Below, piece after piece: positions 36,186-46,381 of a stretch of 64,000 nucleotides of DNA (the stretch's first letter is position 1; each line of letters opens with the position of its first letter). The position numbers and the translations under genes were made by a program. A model generated the notes under the pieces. The model did not search any database and was not told the origin of the DNA. It saw only the letters and a list, made by a program, of their open reading frames with translations. Origin of the DNA: Gemmatimonadaceae bacterium (GTDB lineage: Bacteria; Gemmatimonadota; Gemmatimonadetes; Gemmatimonadales; Gemmatimonadaceae); the NCBI GenBank assembly GCA_013697785.1, contig JACCWE010000124.1:1-64000 (forward strand), written 5' to 3'.

Positions 36186-37361
36186 ATGACGCATGTTCCG
36201 CTCATCCTCGTGGCGGACGACGTTCCCGCAAACGTCGAGCTGCTCTACGATCAGCTGGCGATGCTCGGCTATCGCGTCATCTCCGCTGTCGATGGGCCGA
36301 GCGCGGTGGAGATGTGCTTCGCCGAGAAGCCGGATCTCTGCATCCTCGATGTCGCGATGCCCGCCGGCTCGCTGCGCGTCGACGATCGCTCGACGGGCTT
36401 CGAAGTGTGTCGCCGCCTGAAGCGCGATCCGCGCACCGAGCGGATTCCCGTCATCTTCGTCACCGCGCTCAACGACACCACCGATCGCGTCAAGGCGATC
36501 GAGGCCGGTGGCGATGACTTTCTCACCAAGCCGCACAACCGCCAGATCCTGAGCGCACGCGTGCGCTCGCTGCTGCGCCTCAAATTCGCGACGGACGCGC
36601 TCGACGACAGCTATCGCAAGCTCCGCGAGCTCGAGAAGGTGCGCGACGATCTGATGAAGATGATAGTGCACGATCTCAAGACGCCGCTGACGAGCGTGCT
36701 CGCGTCGCTCGAGATGGCGCTCGACGGCGATTTCGGCGACGTCAGCGAGATGCAGCGGCGCGTGCTCGGGGACGCGGAGTCGAAGGCCGAGGATCTGCTC
36801 GGGCTCATCGGCGATCTACTCGAGGTGGCGCGCATCGAGGAGAATGCGATCGATCTCGATCTCTCGCCGATCGCGCCGGGCGCGTTCGTCGCCGAGGTCG
36901 TGCACGAATGGGAGGTCCGCTTCCAGCAGGAGGGAGCGAAGGTATTCGTCGATGTCGCCGAGGATGTGCCGGTGATCAACGCGGACAAGGGACTGCTCAA
37001 GCGGGTGTTCGCGAATCTCATTCAAAACGCGCTGACGCACACGGCAAGCGGCGTCGAGATCACGATCATGGCACACAGGGACACAGCGACGGGCGGGATT
37101 CTCTTCACGGTCGCGGACAACGGTCCCGGAATTCCCCCCGAATATCACGAGCTCATCTTTCGGAAGTTCGAGCGCGCCAAGCAGCCGGAAGTGCCACGCG
37201 TGCGGAGCTCCGGGCTCGGATTGGCGTTTTGCAAGCTCGCGGTGGAGGTGCACGGCGGGCGGATATGGGTGCGAAGCACGGAGGGGAGCGGGAGTCAGTT
37301 TCACATTGCGCTTCCGGTGAATCCCCCGGCACAGCCGTTGGCGGCGGCGCGCGAGCTGTAG
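36186..37361 (+). CDS. Receiver-histidine kinase protein (REC-HisKA-HATPase), soluble
   Basis: 391 residues and no membrane helix. N-terminal receiver with the acidic pair Asp11/Asp12, phosphoacceptor Asp55 (CILDVAMP), Thr93 and Lys115. Then a helical linker and HisKA with His162 in MIVHDLKTPLTS, and HATPase_c with NLIQNALTH, DNGPGIPPE and GLGLAFCKLA. An oddity: about eleven residues (AGSLRVDDRST, 60-70) replace the usual 'GMD' between the Asp55 MP and GFEV. Reads as a response-regulated kinase; its input and partner are unknown. Confidence 0.9.
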   Translation: MTHVPLILVADDVPANVELLYDQLAMLGYRVISAVDGPSAVEMCFAEKPDLCILDVAMPAGSLRVDDRSTGFEVCRRLKRDPRTERIPVIFVTALNDTTDRVKAIEAGGDDFLTKPHNRQILSARVRSLLRLKFATDALDDSYRKLRELEKVRDDLMKMIVHDLKTPLTSVLASLEMALDGDFGDVSEMQRRVLGDAESKAEDLLGLIGDLLEVARIEENAIDLDLSPIAPGAFVAEVVHEWEVRFQQEGAKVFVDVAEDVPVINADKGLLKRVFANLIQNALTHTASGVEITIMAHRDTATGGILFTVADNGPGIPPEYHELIFRKFERAKQPEVPRVRSSGLGLAFCKLAVEVHGGRIWVRSTEGSGSQFHIALPVNPPAQPLAAAREL

Positions 37362-37374
37362 TTAGCTTTTGACC

Positions 37375-38709
37375 ATGGCCGATTCCCCAACCGTTTACAT
37401 CGAGACGTACGGCTGTCAGATGAACGTGAGCGACTCGGAGCTGATGCTCGGGAGGCTCGCGGAGTATGGCTATCGTGCCGTCGATGTACCGGATGGGGCG
37501 GACGTGATTCTGGTCAACACGTGCGCGATTCGCGATCACGCCGAGCAGCGGGTGCTCGGGCGGATCGGTGAGCTCAAGCGTCACATGAAGGCGAGCACCG
37601 TGCTCGGCGTTACGGGATGCATGGCGCAGCGACTCGGGCCGCGTCTGCTCGAGCGCGCGAAGCATGTCGATCTCGTGATCGGCCCCGACGGTTATCGCGC
37701 GCTACCGTCGCTGATCGAGAGCGCGCGCAATGGCGAGCGCGTGGCGAAGGTCGACTTCGATCTCGAGGAGCACTACGAAGACTTCCGCGCGCGTCGCGTG
37801 GACGGCGTGAGCGCGTGGATCCCGGTGCAGCGCGGCTGCGACTACAAGTGCACGTACTGCATCGTGCCGACGACGCGCGGGCCGGAGCGGAGCCGGGCGC
37901 TCGACGACGTCGTGCGCGAGACACGCGAGACGGTGGCGGAGGGGATCACCGAGATCACGCTGCTCGGGCAAACGGTGAATTCGTACAATGACGGCACGAA
38001 CGATTTTGCGGATCTGCTGCAGGCGGTCGGCTCGGTGCCCGGGCTTCGAAGGCTCCGCTTCACGAGCCCGCACCCGAACGATTTCTCGGAGCGAGTCATC
38101 GAGGCGATGGCGACGACGGGCGCGGTGTGCGAGCACGTGCATCTCCCCATGCAGTCGGGGTCATCGACGACGCTCAAGCGCATGCTGCGCCGATACTCGC
38201 GTGAGGAATATCGCGAGTGCGTCGCGCGCCTTCGCGCCGCGATTCCGGGGCTCGCGCTGACCACGGACATTATCGTCGGCTTCCCGGGCGAGACCGAGGA
38301 GGAATTCGCGGAGACGCTCGAGATGGTGAGCGAGATCGGCTTCGATGACGCGTTTACCTTCAAGTTCTCCGCTCGCGAGGGCACGCCGGCGACGCGGCTG
38401 CCGGAATCGTGGACGATCTCGGACGAAGTTGCGAGCGAGCGGCTCGCGCGGCTGATCCTGGCCGTTCGGAGCGGCACGCGCACGATAAACCTCGGCATGC
38501 TCGGCGAGCGCCACGAGGTGTTGGTGGAGAAGCTCTCGCGGCGCGGCACGCTCCTGCAGGCACGCACGCGGCACCATCGCACGGTGCTGATTCCGGGCGA
38601 TGAGTCGATGATCGGGCGCTACCTCATGGCGGAGCTCACGGGCACCACGGGCTCGACGTTCACGGGAGCGGTGGTGCCGACACGTGCGGCGCTGCCGATG
38701 GCCGGATGA
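37375..38709 (+). CDS. miaB: tRNA-2-methylthio-N6-dimethylallyladenosine synthase MiaB
   Basis: 444 residues. Radical-SAM methylthiotransferase that adds the ms2 group at A37 of UNN-reading tRNAs. N-terminal UPF0004 domain with ETYGCQMNVSDSE, VNTCAIRDHAE and GVTGCMAQR (three Cys for one cluster), radical SAM GCDYKCTYCIVP, and a C-terminal TRAM region (ERHEVLVEKLSRR). ATG at 37375 is preferred to the TTG at 37369. MiaB rather than RimO or MtaB by the 'IETYGCQMNVSDSE' start. Coupled by ATGA to comFB. Confidence 0.95.
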   Translation: MADSPTVYIETYGCQMNVSDSELMLGRLAEYGYRAVDVPDGADVILVNTCAIRDHAEQRVLGRIGELKRHMKASTVLGVTGCMAQRLGPRLLERAKHVDLVIGPDGYRALPSLIESARNGERVAKVDFDLEEHYEDFRARRVDGVSAWIPVQRGCDYKCTYCIVPTTRGPERSRALDDVVRETRETVAEGITEITLLGQTVNSYNDGTNDFADLLQAVGSVPGLRRLRFTSPHPNDFSERVIEAMATTGAVCEHVHLPMQSGSSTTLKRMLRRYSREEYRECVARLRAAIPGLALTTDIIVGFPGETEEEFAETLEMVSEIGFDDAFTFKFSAREGTPATRLPESWTISDEVASERLARLILAVRSGTRTINLGMLGERHEVLVEKLSRRGTLLQARTRHHRTVLIPGDESMIGRYLMAELTGTTGSTFTGAVVPTRAALPMAG

Positions 38710-38984
38710 AGAATCTCCTCGAGGGCGCCGTGCTCGGCATCTACGAGGAGCTCGTCGCGAAGACGCCGAATGCGTGCGGATGCGAGAGCTGCAAGGAAGA
38801 CGCGCTCGCGTACGTGCTCAACAAGACGCGCCCACGATATAGCGGCGGCACGGATACGGGGATGGCGCTGATCGCGCTCGACCTGCAGAAGGATCAGACG
38901 CGCGCGCAGCTTGCGGTGATCGTGCTCGATGCGATCCAGCGAGTCGCGGCGAATCCGCGGCACCCGAAAATAGTAGAGTCTTAG
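38706..38984 (+). CDS. ComFB-family protein
   Basis: 92 residues. Late-competence ComFB family: N-terminal 'NLLEGAVLGIYEELVAK', then the Cys motif CGCESCKEDALAYVLNKTRPRY, typical of ComFB proteins and probably metal-binding. ComFB proteins occur in Bacillus competence operons and in cyanobacteria, where some bind cyclic dinucleotides; exact function here is unknown. It overlaps miaB (ATGA) and lies 77 bases upstream of comEC, a telling neighbourhood. Confidence 0.8.
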   Translation: MKNLLEGAVLGIYEELVAKTPNACGCESCKEDALAYVLNKTRPRYSGGTDTGMALIALDLQKDQTRAQLAVIVLDAIQRVAANPRHPKIVES

Positions 38985-39061
38985 CGCGATAGGGCAGTAG
39001 CAGGGTTGCAGCCGCGCGCCGCCGATGCGAATTCGAGCGCCGCTCGAGCGCATAGTCCGCA

Positions 39062-41278
39062 GTGCCCCTCATCGCGCTCGCCGTCCTCAGCTATGCCGCG
39101 GGCCTCGTTGCCGGCTTCATCGGCTCACCTGCCGCCGCCATCCTCTCCGGCATCGCGTACGCCTCAGTCGCCGCTCTCAACCGACGGGGCACGCACGCGG
39201 CGCTCGGCGCCCTCGTCGTCGCCGGCGCCTGCGTCGCAATGCATGATGCGGCAACCGCCGCGCGGTGCCGAGCCGATGCGCTGCATGGCGGTGAGTGGGC
39301 GGCGGAGCCGGAGGACGCGGCCGCGCCGGGAGCGTACGTTCGCGCGACGATGCGCTGGGCCGGCTGCGCGATGCCGGCATCAATGTCGGTGGAGACCGGC
39401 CGCGCTGCTGCCGGAGCCCGCGTGTCGATTCGTGGCTCGGTGTTCCTGACCGCGCGCGGGCTCAAGATCGCGCACGCGCGCATCTCGCCGCTCGGCTCGC
39501 GCGACGCGCTGCTCCTCGCTCGCGCCGGCATCGGCGCACGCATCGACACGCTCTTCCGCAAGGACGCGCCGCTGGTGCGCGCCCTCCTCATCGCCGACGA
39601 GCGCGCCGTCGATCCCGCCGTGAAAGACCGCTTCGCCGTGTCGGGGATCGTGCACATGCTCTCGATCTCCGGACTCCACGTCGCCATCATCGCGATGGCG
39701 GTCGAGCTCCTCTGCCGCATGGTGCGCCTTCGCCCCGCGACCGCGAGCATCGCAACGCTCGTCATCACAGCGCTCTATATCGCGGTCATCGGGCTCCCGG
39801 CGCCGGCCGTGCGGTCCGGTGTGATGCTCGGCGTGCGATCGCTGTGCCGCATGTTGCAACGGCCCACATCGCCGTGGGCCGCCCTCGCACTCGGCGCGGC
39901 AGTGCCGTTGGTCAGCCCCGCCACGGTGCTCGACCTCGGCTACCAGCTGAGCGTGCTCGGGATGGCGGGGCTCGTCGCGAGTGGCGCGTTAGGCAAGCGC
40001 GTGATCCCCGCCACGTGGTCCGGCACCCGCGGCTCGCTCGCGCGCGCGCTGCTCACATCGTGCGTCGCCTGCTGCGCGAGCGCTCCGCTCGTCGCCTGGA
40101 CCTTTGGGCGGATCAGCCTCGTGGCGCCGATCACGAACATCCTCGCGACGCCGGTCGTCGCCGTGCTTCAGCCCGCGCTCTTTCTCGCTGTCGCAGTCTC
40201 GCCGCTGCGCGCGCTCGGCATGCTCCTCGCCGACGCGTGCCATCCGCTCCTCCTCGCGCTCGACACGATCGCTACCGTCGGCGCGAGCGTTCCCTTCGCG
40301 GCGCTCACCGTCGCGCCAACGCTCCCCACTGCGATTCTCGCCGGTGCCGCGAGCATCGCAATGCTCGTCGCGTGCATGAGTCGCGCGCCTGCGCGCGCGA
40401 TCGCGATCTCGATCGGCGCGCTCACCGTCGCCGCGTGGCGCCCGCTCTGGCCCGTGCGCGATGGCCGCATGGAGCTTCACATGATCGATGTCGGCCAGGG
40501 CGACGCGATCGCACTGCGCACGCCTGCCGGACGATGGCTCCTCTTCGATGCCGGGCGAAACTGGACCGGCGGCGACGCAGGGCGCGCTACGGTCATTCCG
40601 TATCTCCGCCGCCGCGGCGGCGATGTCGTGCTCTTCGTGCTTTCGCATCCGCACGCCGATCATGTGGGCGGCGGGGCGAGCGTGATCGCCGGATTGCACC
40701 CGACTGCATACTGGGACGGCGCCTACGCGGGGACGAGCCCGCCGTATCGCGCATCGCTCGTCGCCGCGAGCGAGCAGCACGTCGCGTGGCGGCGCGTGCA
40801 TCCGGGCGACTCGCTCGTCGTCGACGGGGTACGCCTGCACGTGCTCGCTCCGGACTCGGCGTGGATGATCGGGCTGAAGGACCCCAATGCGGGAAGCGTG
40901 GTGGTGCGCGCTGAGTATGGTGCGATACGAATGCTGATGATGGGCGATGCGGAGAAGGGGGAGGAGGAGCGGCTCGTCGAGGAATACGGCGACTCGCTGC
41001 GAGCGGACGTACTCAAGGTCGGGCACCATGGAAGCAACACGAGCAGCACGCCGGCCTTCCTCGCGCGAGTGCACCCGCGCGTTGCGCTCATCTCGGTCGG
41101 CGCTGGGAACATGTACGGGCACCCGAGCGCGAGCACGCTCCGCTCGCTCGCCGGAGTGGGTGCCGCGGTGCTGCGCACGGATCTGGAGGGGTCGATCGTC
41201 TGCCGGACGGATGGGCGGACGCTCGAGGTGGAGGAGGGCGGCGACCGCTGGGTGGTCGGGTCGCAGTCGAAGCCCTGA
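39062..41278 (+). CDS. comEC: DNA internalisation/competence protein ComEC (Rec2)
   Basis: 738 residues from a GTG. Forms the inner-membrane channel that takes up single-stranded DNA. N-terminal helices and OB-like periplasmic part (ARVSIRGSVFLTARGLK), the Competence domain (VSGIVHMLSISGLHVAIIAM), several further helices, then a C-terminal metallo-beta-lactamase fold with MIDVGQGDAI, SHPHADHVGG, and KVGHHGSNTSST. Full-length with both domains, so probably able to import DNA. No other com genes except comFB are adjacent. Confidence 0.94.
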   Translation: MPLIALAVLSYAAGLVAGFIGSPAAAILSGIAYASVAALNRRGTHAALGALVVAGACVAMHDAATAARCRADALHGGEWAAEPEDAAAPGAYVRATMRWAGCAMPASMSVETGRAAAGARVSIRGSVFLTARGLKIAHARISPLGSRDALLLARAGIGARIDTLFRKDAPLVRALLIADERAVDPAVKDRFAVSGIVHMLSISGLHVAIIAMAVELLCRMVRLRPATASIATLVITALYIAVIGLPAPAVRSGVMLGVRSLCRMLQRPTSPWAALALGAAVPLVSPATVLDLGYQLSVLGMAGLVASGALGKRVIPATWSGTRGSLARALLTSCVACCASAPLVAWTFGRISLVAPITNILATPVVAVLQPALFLAVAVSPLRALGMLLADACHPLLLALDTIATVGASVPFAALTVAPTLPTAILAGAASIAMLVACMSRAPARAIAISIGALTVAAWRPLWPVRDGRMELHMIDVGQGDAIALRTPAGRWLLFDAGRNWTGGDAGRATVIPYLRRRGGDVVLFVLSHPHADHVGGGASVIAGLHPTAYWDGAYAGTSPPYRASLVAASEQHVAWRRVHPGDSLVVDGVRLHVLAPDSAWMIGLKDPNAGSVVVRAEYGAIRMLMMGDAEKGEEERLVEEYGDSLRADVLKVGHHGSNTSSTPAFLARVHPRVALISVGAGNMYGHPSASTLRSLAGVGAAVLRTDLEGSIVCRTDGRTLEVEEGGDRWVVGSQSKP

Positions 41279-41370
41279 AATGGCACGCTTTGGCACTTGC
41301 ACGATGTCTCGCGCAGGCGCCACTTTGCACTTGATGCGGCCACGCGGCCGCTCCCGACACGAGGTTACCC

Positions 41371-42399
41371 GTGGTTCAACATACGCCTACGTCCGTCGTC
41401 ACGATCGACCGCTACATTATCGAGCAGGAGCGCCTCTATCCCGAGGCCACCGGCGAGCTATCGGGCATCCTCTACGATGTGGCGCTCGCGGCGAAGATGA
41501 TCGCCAACAAGGTTCGCAGCGCAGGCCTCGCCGACATTCTCGGCTCCAACGAGTCGCAGAATGTGCAGGGCGAGGTGCAGGCGAAGCTCGACGTGCTTTC
41601 GAACGAGATCATCATCAAGGCGATGGACCACGGCGGTCGGCTGTGTGCGATGGCCAGCGAGGAAGAGCCGGATATCATCCCGATTCCCGACGGGTTCAAG
41701 TGCGGCAAGTACGTGCTGCTCTTCGATCCGCTCGACGGCTCCTCCAACATCGATGTCAACGTTCCCGTCGGCACCATCTTCTCGGTGCTGCGCAAGACAT
41801 CGTCGGGGACGCGCGGCGAGATGTCGGATCTTCTGCAGCCCGGACATCAGCAGGTCGCGGCCGGCTACGTGATCTACGGCTCGAGCACGATGCTCGTGTA
41901 CACGACGGGGCAGGGCGCGCACGGCTTCACGCTCGATCCGTCGATCGGTGAGTTTCTGCTCTCGCATCCGAACATCCGCATCCCGGATTCCGGCCGCTAT
42001 CTCTCCGTCAACGACTCGTACGAGCAGCTCTGGGACGAGAACGTGAAGACGCTCATGCGCTGCTATCGCGGCCTCGAGCGCGATCACAAGGCGCTGAGCG
42101 TGCGCTACGTCGGTTCGCTCGTTGCCGATTTCCATCGCAATCTTCTCGGCGGTGGCGTCTTCGCGTATCCGGCGAATGCCAAGCGCAAGCTGGGCAAGCT
42201 CCGCCTGCTGTACGAGGCGAATCCGCTCGCGTTCATCGTCGAGCAGGCGGGCGGCGCGGCGTACGACGGCACGCGACGCGTGATGGATGTGCAGCCGACG
42301 GAGCTGCACCAGCGCACGCCGCTCTACATCGGCAGCAAGCGCGAAGTCGATCTCGCCACCGAGCTGCTGAGCGGCGTCGCGGTCGGCGTCGGGGGATGA
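41371..42399 (+). CDS. fbp: Class I fructose-1,6-bisphosphatase
   Basis: 342 residues from a GTG with GAGGT (41361-41365) five bases upstream. Removes the 1-phosphate from fructose-1,6-bisphosphate in gluconeogenesis. Metal and substrate motifs: [39 protein letters not shown] and [15 protein letters not shown]. The 92-base gap before it (41279-41370) has the near-repeated TTGCACGATG (41297) and TTGCACTTGATG (41325) but no promoter I trust. Confidence 0.97.
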   Translation: MVQHTPTSVVTIDRYIIEQERLYPEATGELSGILYDVALAAKMIANKVRSAGLADILGSNESQNVQGEVQAKLDVLSNEIIIKAMDHGGRLCAMASEEEPDIIPIPDGFKCGKYVLLFDPLDGSSNIDVNVPVGTIFSVLRKTSSGTRGEMSDLLQPGHQQVAAGYVIYGSSTMLVYTTGQGAHGFTLDPSIGEFLLSHPNIRIPDSGRYLSVNDSYEQLWDENVKTLMRCYRGLERDHKALSVRYVGSLVADFHRNLLGGGVFAYPANAKRKLGKLRLLYEANPLAFIVEQAGGAAYDGTRRVMDVQPTELHQRTPLYIGSKREVDLATELLSGVAVGVGG

Positions 42400-42412
42400 C
42401 GCGCAGCCGCTG

Positions 42413-44011
<1,599 letters not shown>

Positions 44012-44043
44012 GCGCTCGAGCGCGCGAGTGGACGCGTATCTCA

Positions 44044-44072
44044 TTGTCCACATCTGCCGGTCAGCATAACTT
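44044..44072 (+). promoter_or_regulatory. Possible promoter of the zinc-ribbon gene
   Basis: TTGTCC (44044-44049), 17 bases, TAACTT (44067-44072), or alternatively CATAAC (44065-44070). A start near 44077-44079 would leave only 2-4 bases before the ATG at 44081, and no Shine-Dalgarno is seen. Weak consensus. Confidence 0.3.
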
Positions 44073-44080
44073 TCACAGCG

Positions 44081-44557
44081 ATGCCAACTTACGAGTTCAC
44101 GTGTCCCGACGGACACGACTTCGAGAAGTTCTTCCGCACGATCTCGAGCGGCGAATCCGAGCTCCCGTGCCCCAGCTGCGGAGCGATGGCGACGCGTAAG
44201 ATCTCCGCGGGCGCAGGTCTCATGTTCAAGGGCAGCGGCTTCTACATCACGGATTACGGCAAGGACGGCAAGAAGGACCAGAACCTCGCGCGCAAGACGT
44301 CGAACGGAGAGAGCGGTTCGTCATCATCGTCGTCATCCGAGGGCGGAAGCTCGAGTGGTGATTCGAGGTCGACGGGCGACTCGAAGTCGACGGGCGACTC
44401 GAAGTCGACGGGCGACTCGAAATCCACTAGTGACACGAAATCCTCCGGCGATTCGAAGCCATCTTCTTCGTCCGATTCGAAGGCGGACTCCAAACCCGCC
44501 GCGCCGAAGCCCGAATCGAAGCCCAGCGCTCCGAAGAGCAGCAGCTTTTCCGAATGA
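44081..44557 (+). CDS. FmdB-family zinc ribbon protein with Ser-rich repetitive tail
   Basis: 158 residues. The first about 75 are a normal FmdB/CxxC-regulatory zinc ribbon: MPTYEFTCPDGHDFEKFF, LPCPSCGAMATRKIS, and FKGSGFYITDYG. The remaining about 80 residues are a low-complexity Ser/Lys/Asp tail containing tandem DSKSTG hexamers, encoded by 18-bp repeats, then a Pro/Lys-rich end (SKPAAPKPESKPSAPK). Only the first two Cys (one at residue 8, two in CPSC) are visible, so one ligand of the usual four is not Cys. Overlaps argS by ATGA. Molecular function of the family is unknown. Confidence 0.85.
   Translation: MPTYEFTCPDGHDFEKFFRTISSGESELPCPSCGAMATRKISAGAGLMFKGSGFYITDYGKDGKKDQNLARKTSNGESGSSSSSSSEGGSSSGDSRSTGDSKSTGDSKSTGDSKSTSDTKSSGDSKPSSSSDSKADSKPAAPKPESKPSAPKSSSFSE
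44360..44449 (+). repeat. Five tandem 18-bp repeats inside the zinc-ribbon gene
   Basis: Units start at 44360, 44378, 44396, 44414 and 44432 and encode DSRSTG, DSKSTG, DSKSTG, DSKSTS, DTKSSG. Units 2 and 3 are identical (gactcgaagtcgacgggc), which suggests recent slippage; a degenerate sixth unit (DSKPSS) follows at 44450-44467. Confidence 0.9.
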
Positions 44558-46335
44558 CGCCCGTCGATCTCATTCGTGCGGCGCTCCTCGATGCCGCGCG
44601 TGAGCTCGGCGCGCCCGACACGATCGCCCCGGTGCTCGAGCGCCCGCGCGATCCGGCCAACGGCGACTGGAGCACCAACCTCGCGATGATGCTCGCCAAG
44701 CCGCTCGGCGATAAGCCGCGCGCACTCGCGACGCGTCTCGTCGAGAAGCTCGATCTCGCCGCCGCCGGCGTGAGCAAGGTGGACATCGCGGGGCCAGGCT
44801 TCATCAACTTCTACATCGCTTCGGGTGCGAACGCGAGGGGCCTCGCGGCGATCGTCGCGACGGGCGACGCGTACGGACGCGACGACAGCGGTGCGGGGCG
44901 CCGAGTCGTCGTCGAGTTCGTGTCCGCGAACCCCACGGGCCCGCTCCACGTCGGCCATGGGCGCCAGGCCGTTCTCGGCGACGCGATCTCGTCGCTGCTC
45001 GAGTGGACCGGATGGTCCGTTTCGCGCGAGTACTACTACAACGATGCCGGAGTGCAGATCGCGAATCTCGCGGCATCGGTGGTCGTGCGACTGCGCGAGC
45101 TCGCCGGGTATCCGACGCAGTTCCCCGAGGGATGGTATCAGGGCGAGTACGTCCTCGAAGTTGCTCGCGCGTACATCGCCGATCGCGGCGCGAGCGATGC
45201 GAAGGCACTATTGCAAAGCGAGGCGCCTGGACTTCTTGATGCCTCGTTCGACACCGACACCCCCCGACTCACGCACGCGATCCTCGGATTCGTGCGCGAG
45301 AATCCCGACTTCGTGCGCGTGGCCGTGGACGAGCTCCGCCAAACGCAGGATCGCGACCTCAAGACCTTCGGCCTCGCCTTCGACACGTACTTCCTCGAGT
45401 CGAGCCTCTACGCGCCGAGCTCCGCGCGCGCGATCGCGCCGATGCTGGGCGGCTCGGAGGGGGAGAGCGCCGTCGATGCGACCGTGCGCAAGCTCGAGTC
45501 GAGCGGGCACACCTACGAGGAAGACGGCGCACTCTGGCTTCGCACCGAGGAATTCGGCGACGACAAGAATCGCGTCATGCGGAAGCGCGACGGCACGTAC
45601 ACGTACTTTCTTCCCGACGTCGCATACCACGTGAGCAAGTTCGGCCGCGGTTTTCCGCGCGCCATCAATGTGCAGGGCACCGATCATCACGGCACCATCG
45701 GCCGCGTGCGCGCGGGCGTGCAGGCGCTCGACGTCGGAATTCCGGCGGGCTATCCCGATTACATCCTGCACAATCTGGTGAAGCTCGTGCGCAATGGAGA
45801 GGAAGTGAAGTTCTCCAAGCGCTCCGGCTCCATTGTGACGCTCGAGGAGCTCCTCGCCGACGTCGGCCGCGATGCCGTGCGCTACTTCTTCGCGATGCGG
45901 AAGGCAGAATCGGAGCTCGTCTTCGACATCGACCTCGCGCGCGCGCAGTCCGAAGAAAATCCGGTTTACTATATCCAGATGGCACATGCGCGCCTGTGCG
46001 GGATCTTCCGCGTCGGCGACATCGATCCGCTGTCGATCGCCGCCGGCGACGTCGATTTCGATGCGCTCGTCGAGCCTGAGGAGCGCGAGCTGATCAAGGC
46101 GCTGCTCGACTTCCCGTCGATGCTTTCCGGCGCCGCCGAGGCGCTCGAGCCGCACCGCGTGGCGAGCTATCTTCTCGAGACCGCGCAGCTGGTGCACACC
46201 TGGTATCACAAGCATCATGTGCTCGGCGAGCCGCACGCGATCATGAGCGCACGGCTCTTTCTCGCGCAGGCCAGTCGCATCGTACTTCGCAACGGACTCG
46301 CGGTGCTCGGCATCGCGGCGCCGGATCGGATGTGA
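44554..46335 (+). CDS. argS: Arginyl-tRNA synthetase
   Basis: 593 residues, class I synthetase. N-terminal Add1 domain, then the HIGH box as HVGH in SANPTGPLHVGHGR, YYNDAG, the KMSK-equivalent KFSKRSG, and a DALR anticodon domain ending in 'RIVLRNGLAVLGI'. Charges tRNA-Arg. Starts in ATGA overlap with the zinc-ribbon gene, so it should be co-transcribed with it. Normal length. Confidence 0.97.
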   Translation: MTPVDLIRAALLDAARELGAPDTIAPVLERPRDPANGDWSTNLAMMLAKPLGDKPRALATRLVEKLDLAAAGVSKVDIAGPGFINFYIASGANARGLAAIVATGDAYGRDDSGAGRRVVVEFVSANPTGPLHVGHGRQAVLGDAISSLLEWTGWSVSREYYYNDAGVQIANLAASVVVRLRELAGYPTQFPEGWYQGEYVLEVARAYIADRGASDAKALLQSEAPGLLDASFDTDTPRLTHAILGFVRENPDFVRVAVDELRQTQDRDLKTFGLAFDTYFLESSLYAPSSARAIAPMLGGSEGESAVDATVRKLESSGHTYEEDGALWLRTEEFGDDKNRVMRKRDGTYTYFLPDVAYHVSKFGRGFPRAINVQGTDHHGTIGRVRAGVQALDVGIPAGYPDYILHNLVKLVRNGEEVKFSKRSGSIVTLEELLADVGRDAVRYFFAMRKAESELVFDIDLARAQSEENPVYYIQMAHARLCGIFRVGDIDPLSIAAGDVDFDALVEPEERELIKALLDFPSMLSGAAEALEPHRVASYLLETAQLVHTWYHKHHVLGEPHAIMSARLFLAQASRIVLRNGLAVLGIAAPDRM

Positions 46336-46381
46336 ACGCAGCTCCACACGCACGCGACTCTCGACTCTTACCCACCGCCAC

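Noticed and set aside
41281-41305. Sigma54-like TGGCAC/TTGCA elements before fbp
   Set aside because: The TGGCAC and TTGCA elements are not at the required 5-base spacing (GG-N10-GC is not met in any register).
44360-44449. CRISPR-like array
   Set aside because: Repeats are contiguous 18-mers without spacers and lie in frame inside a coding gene.
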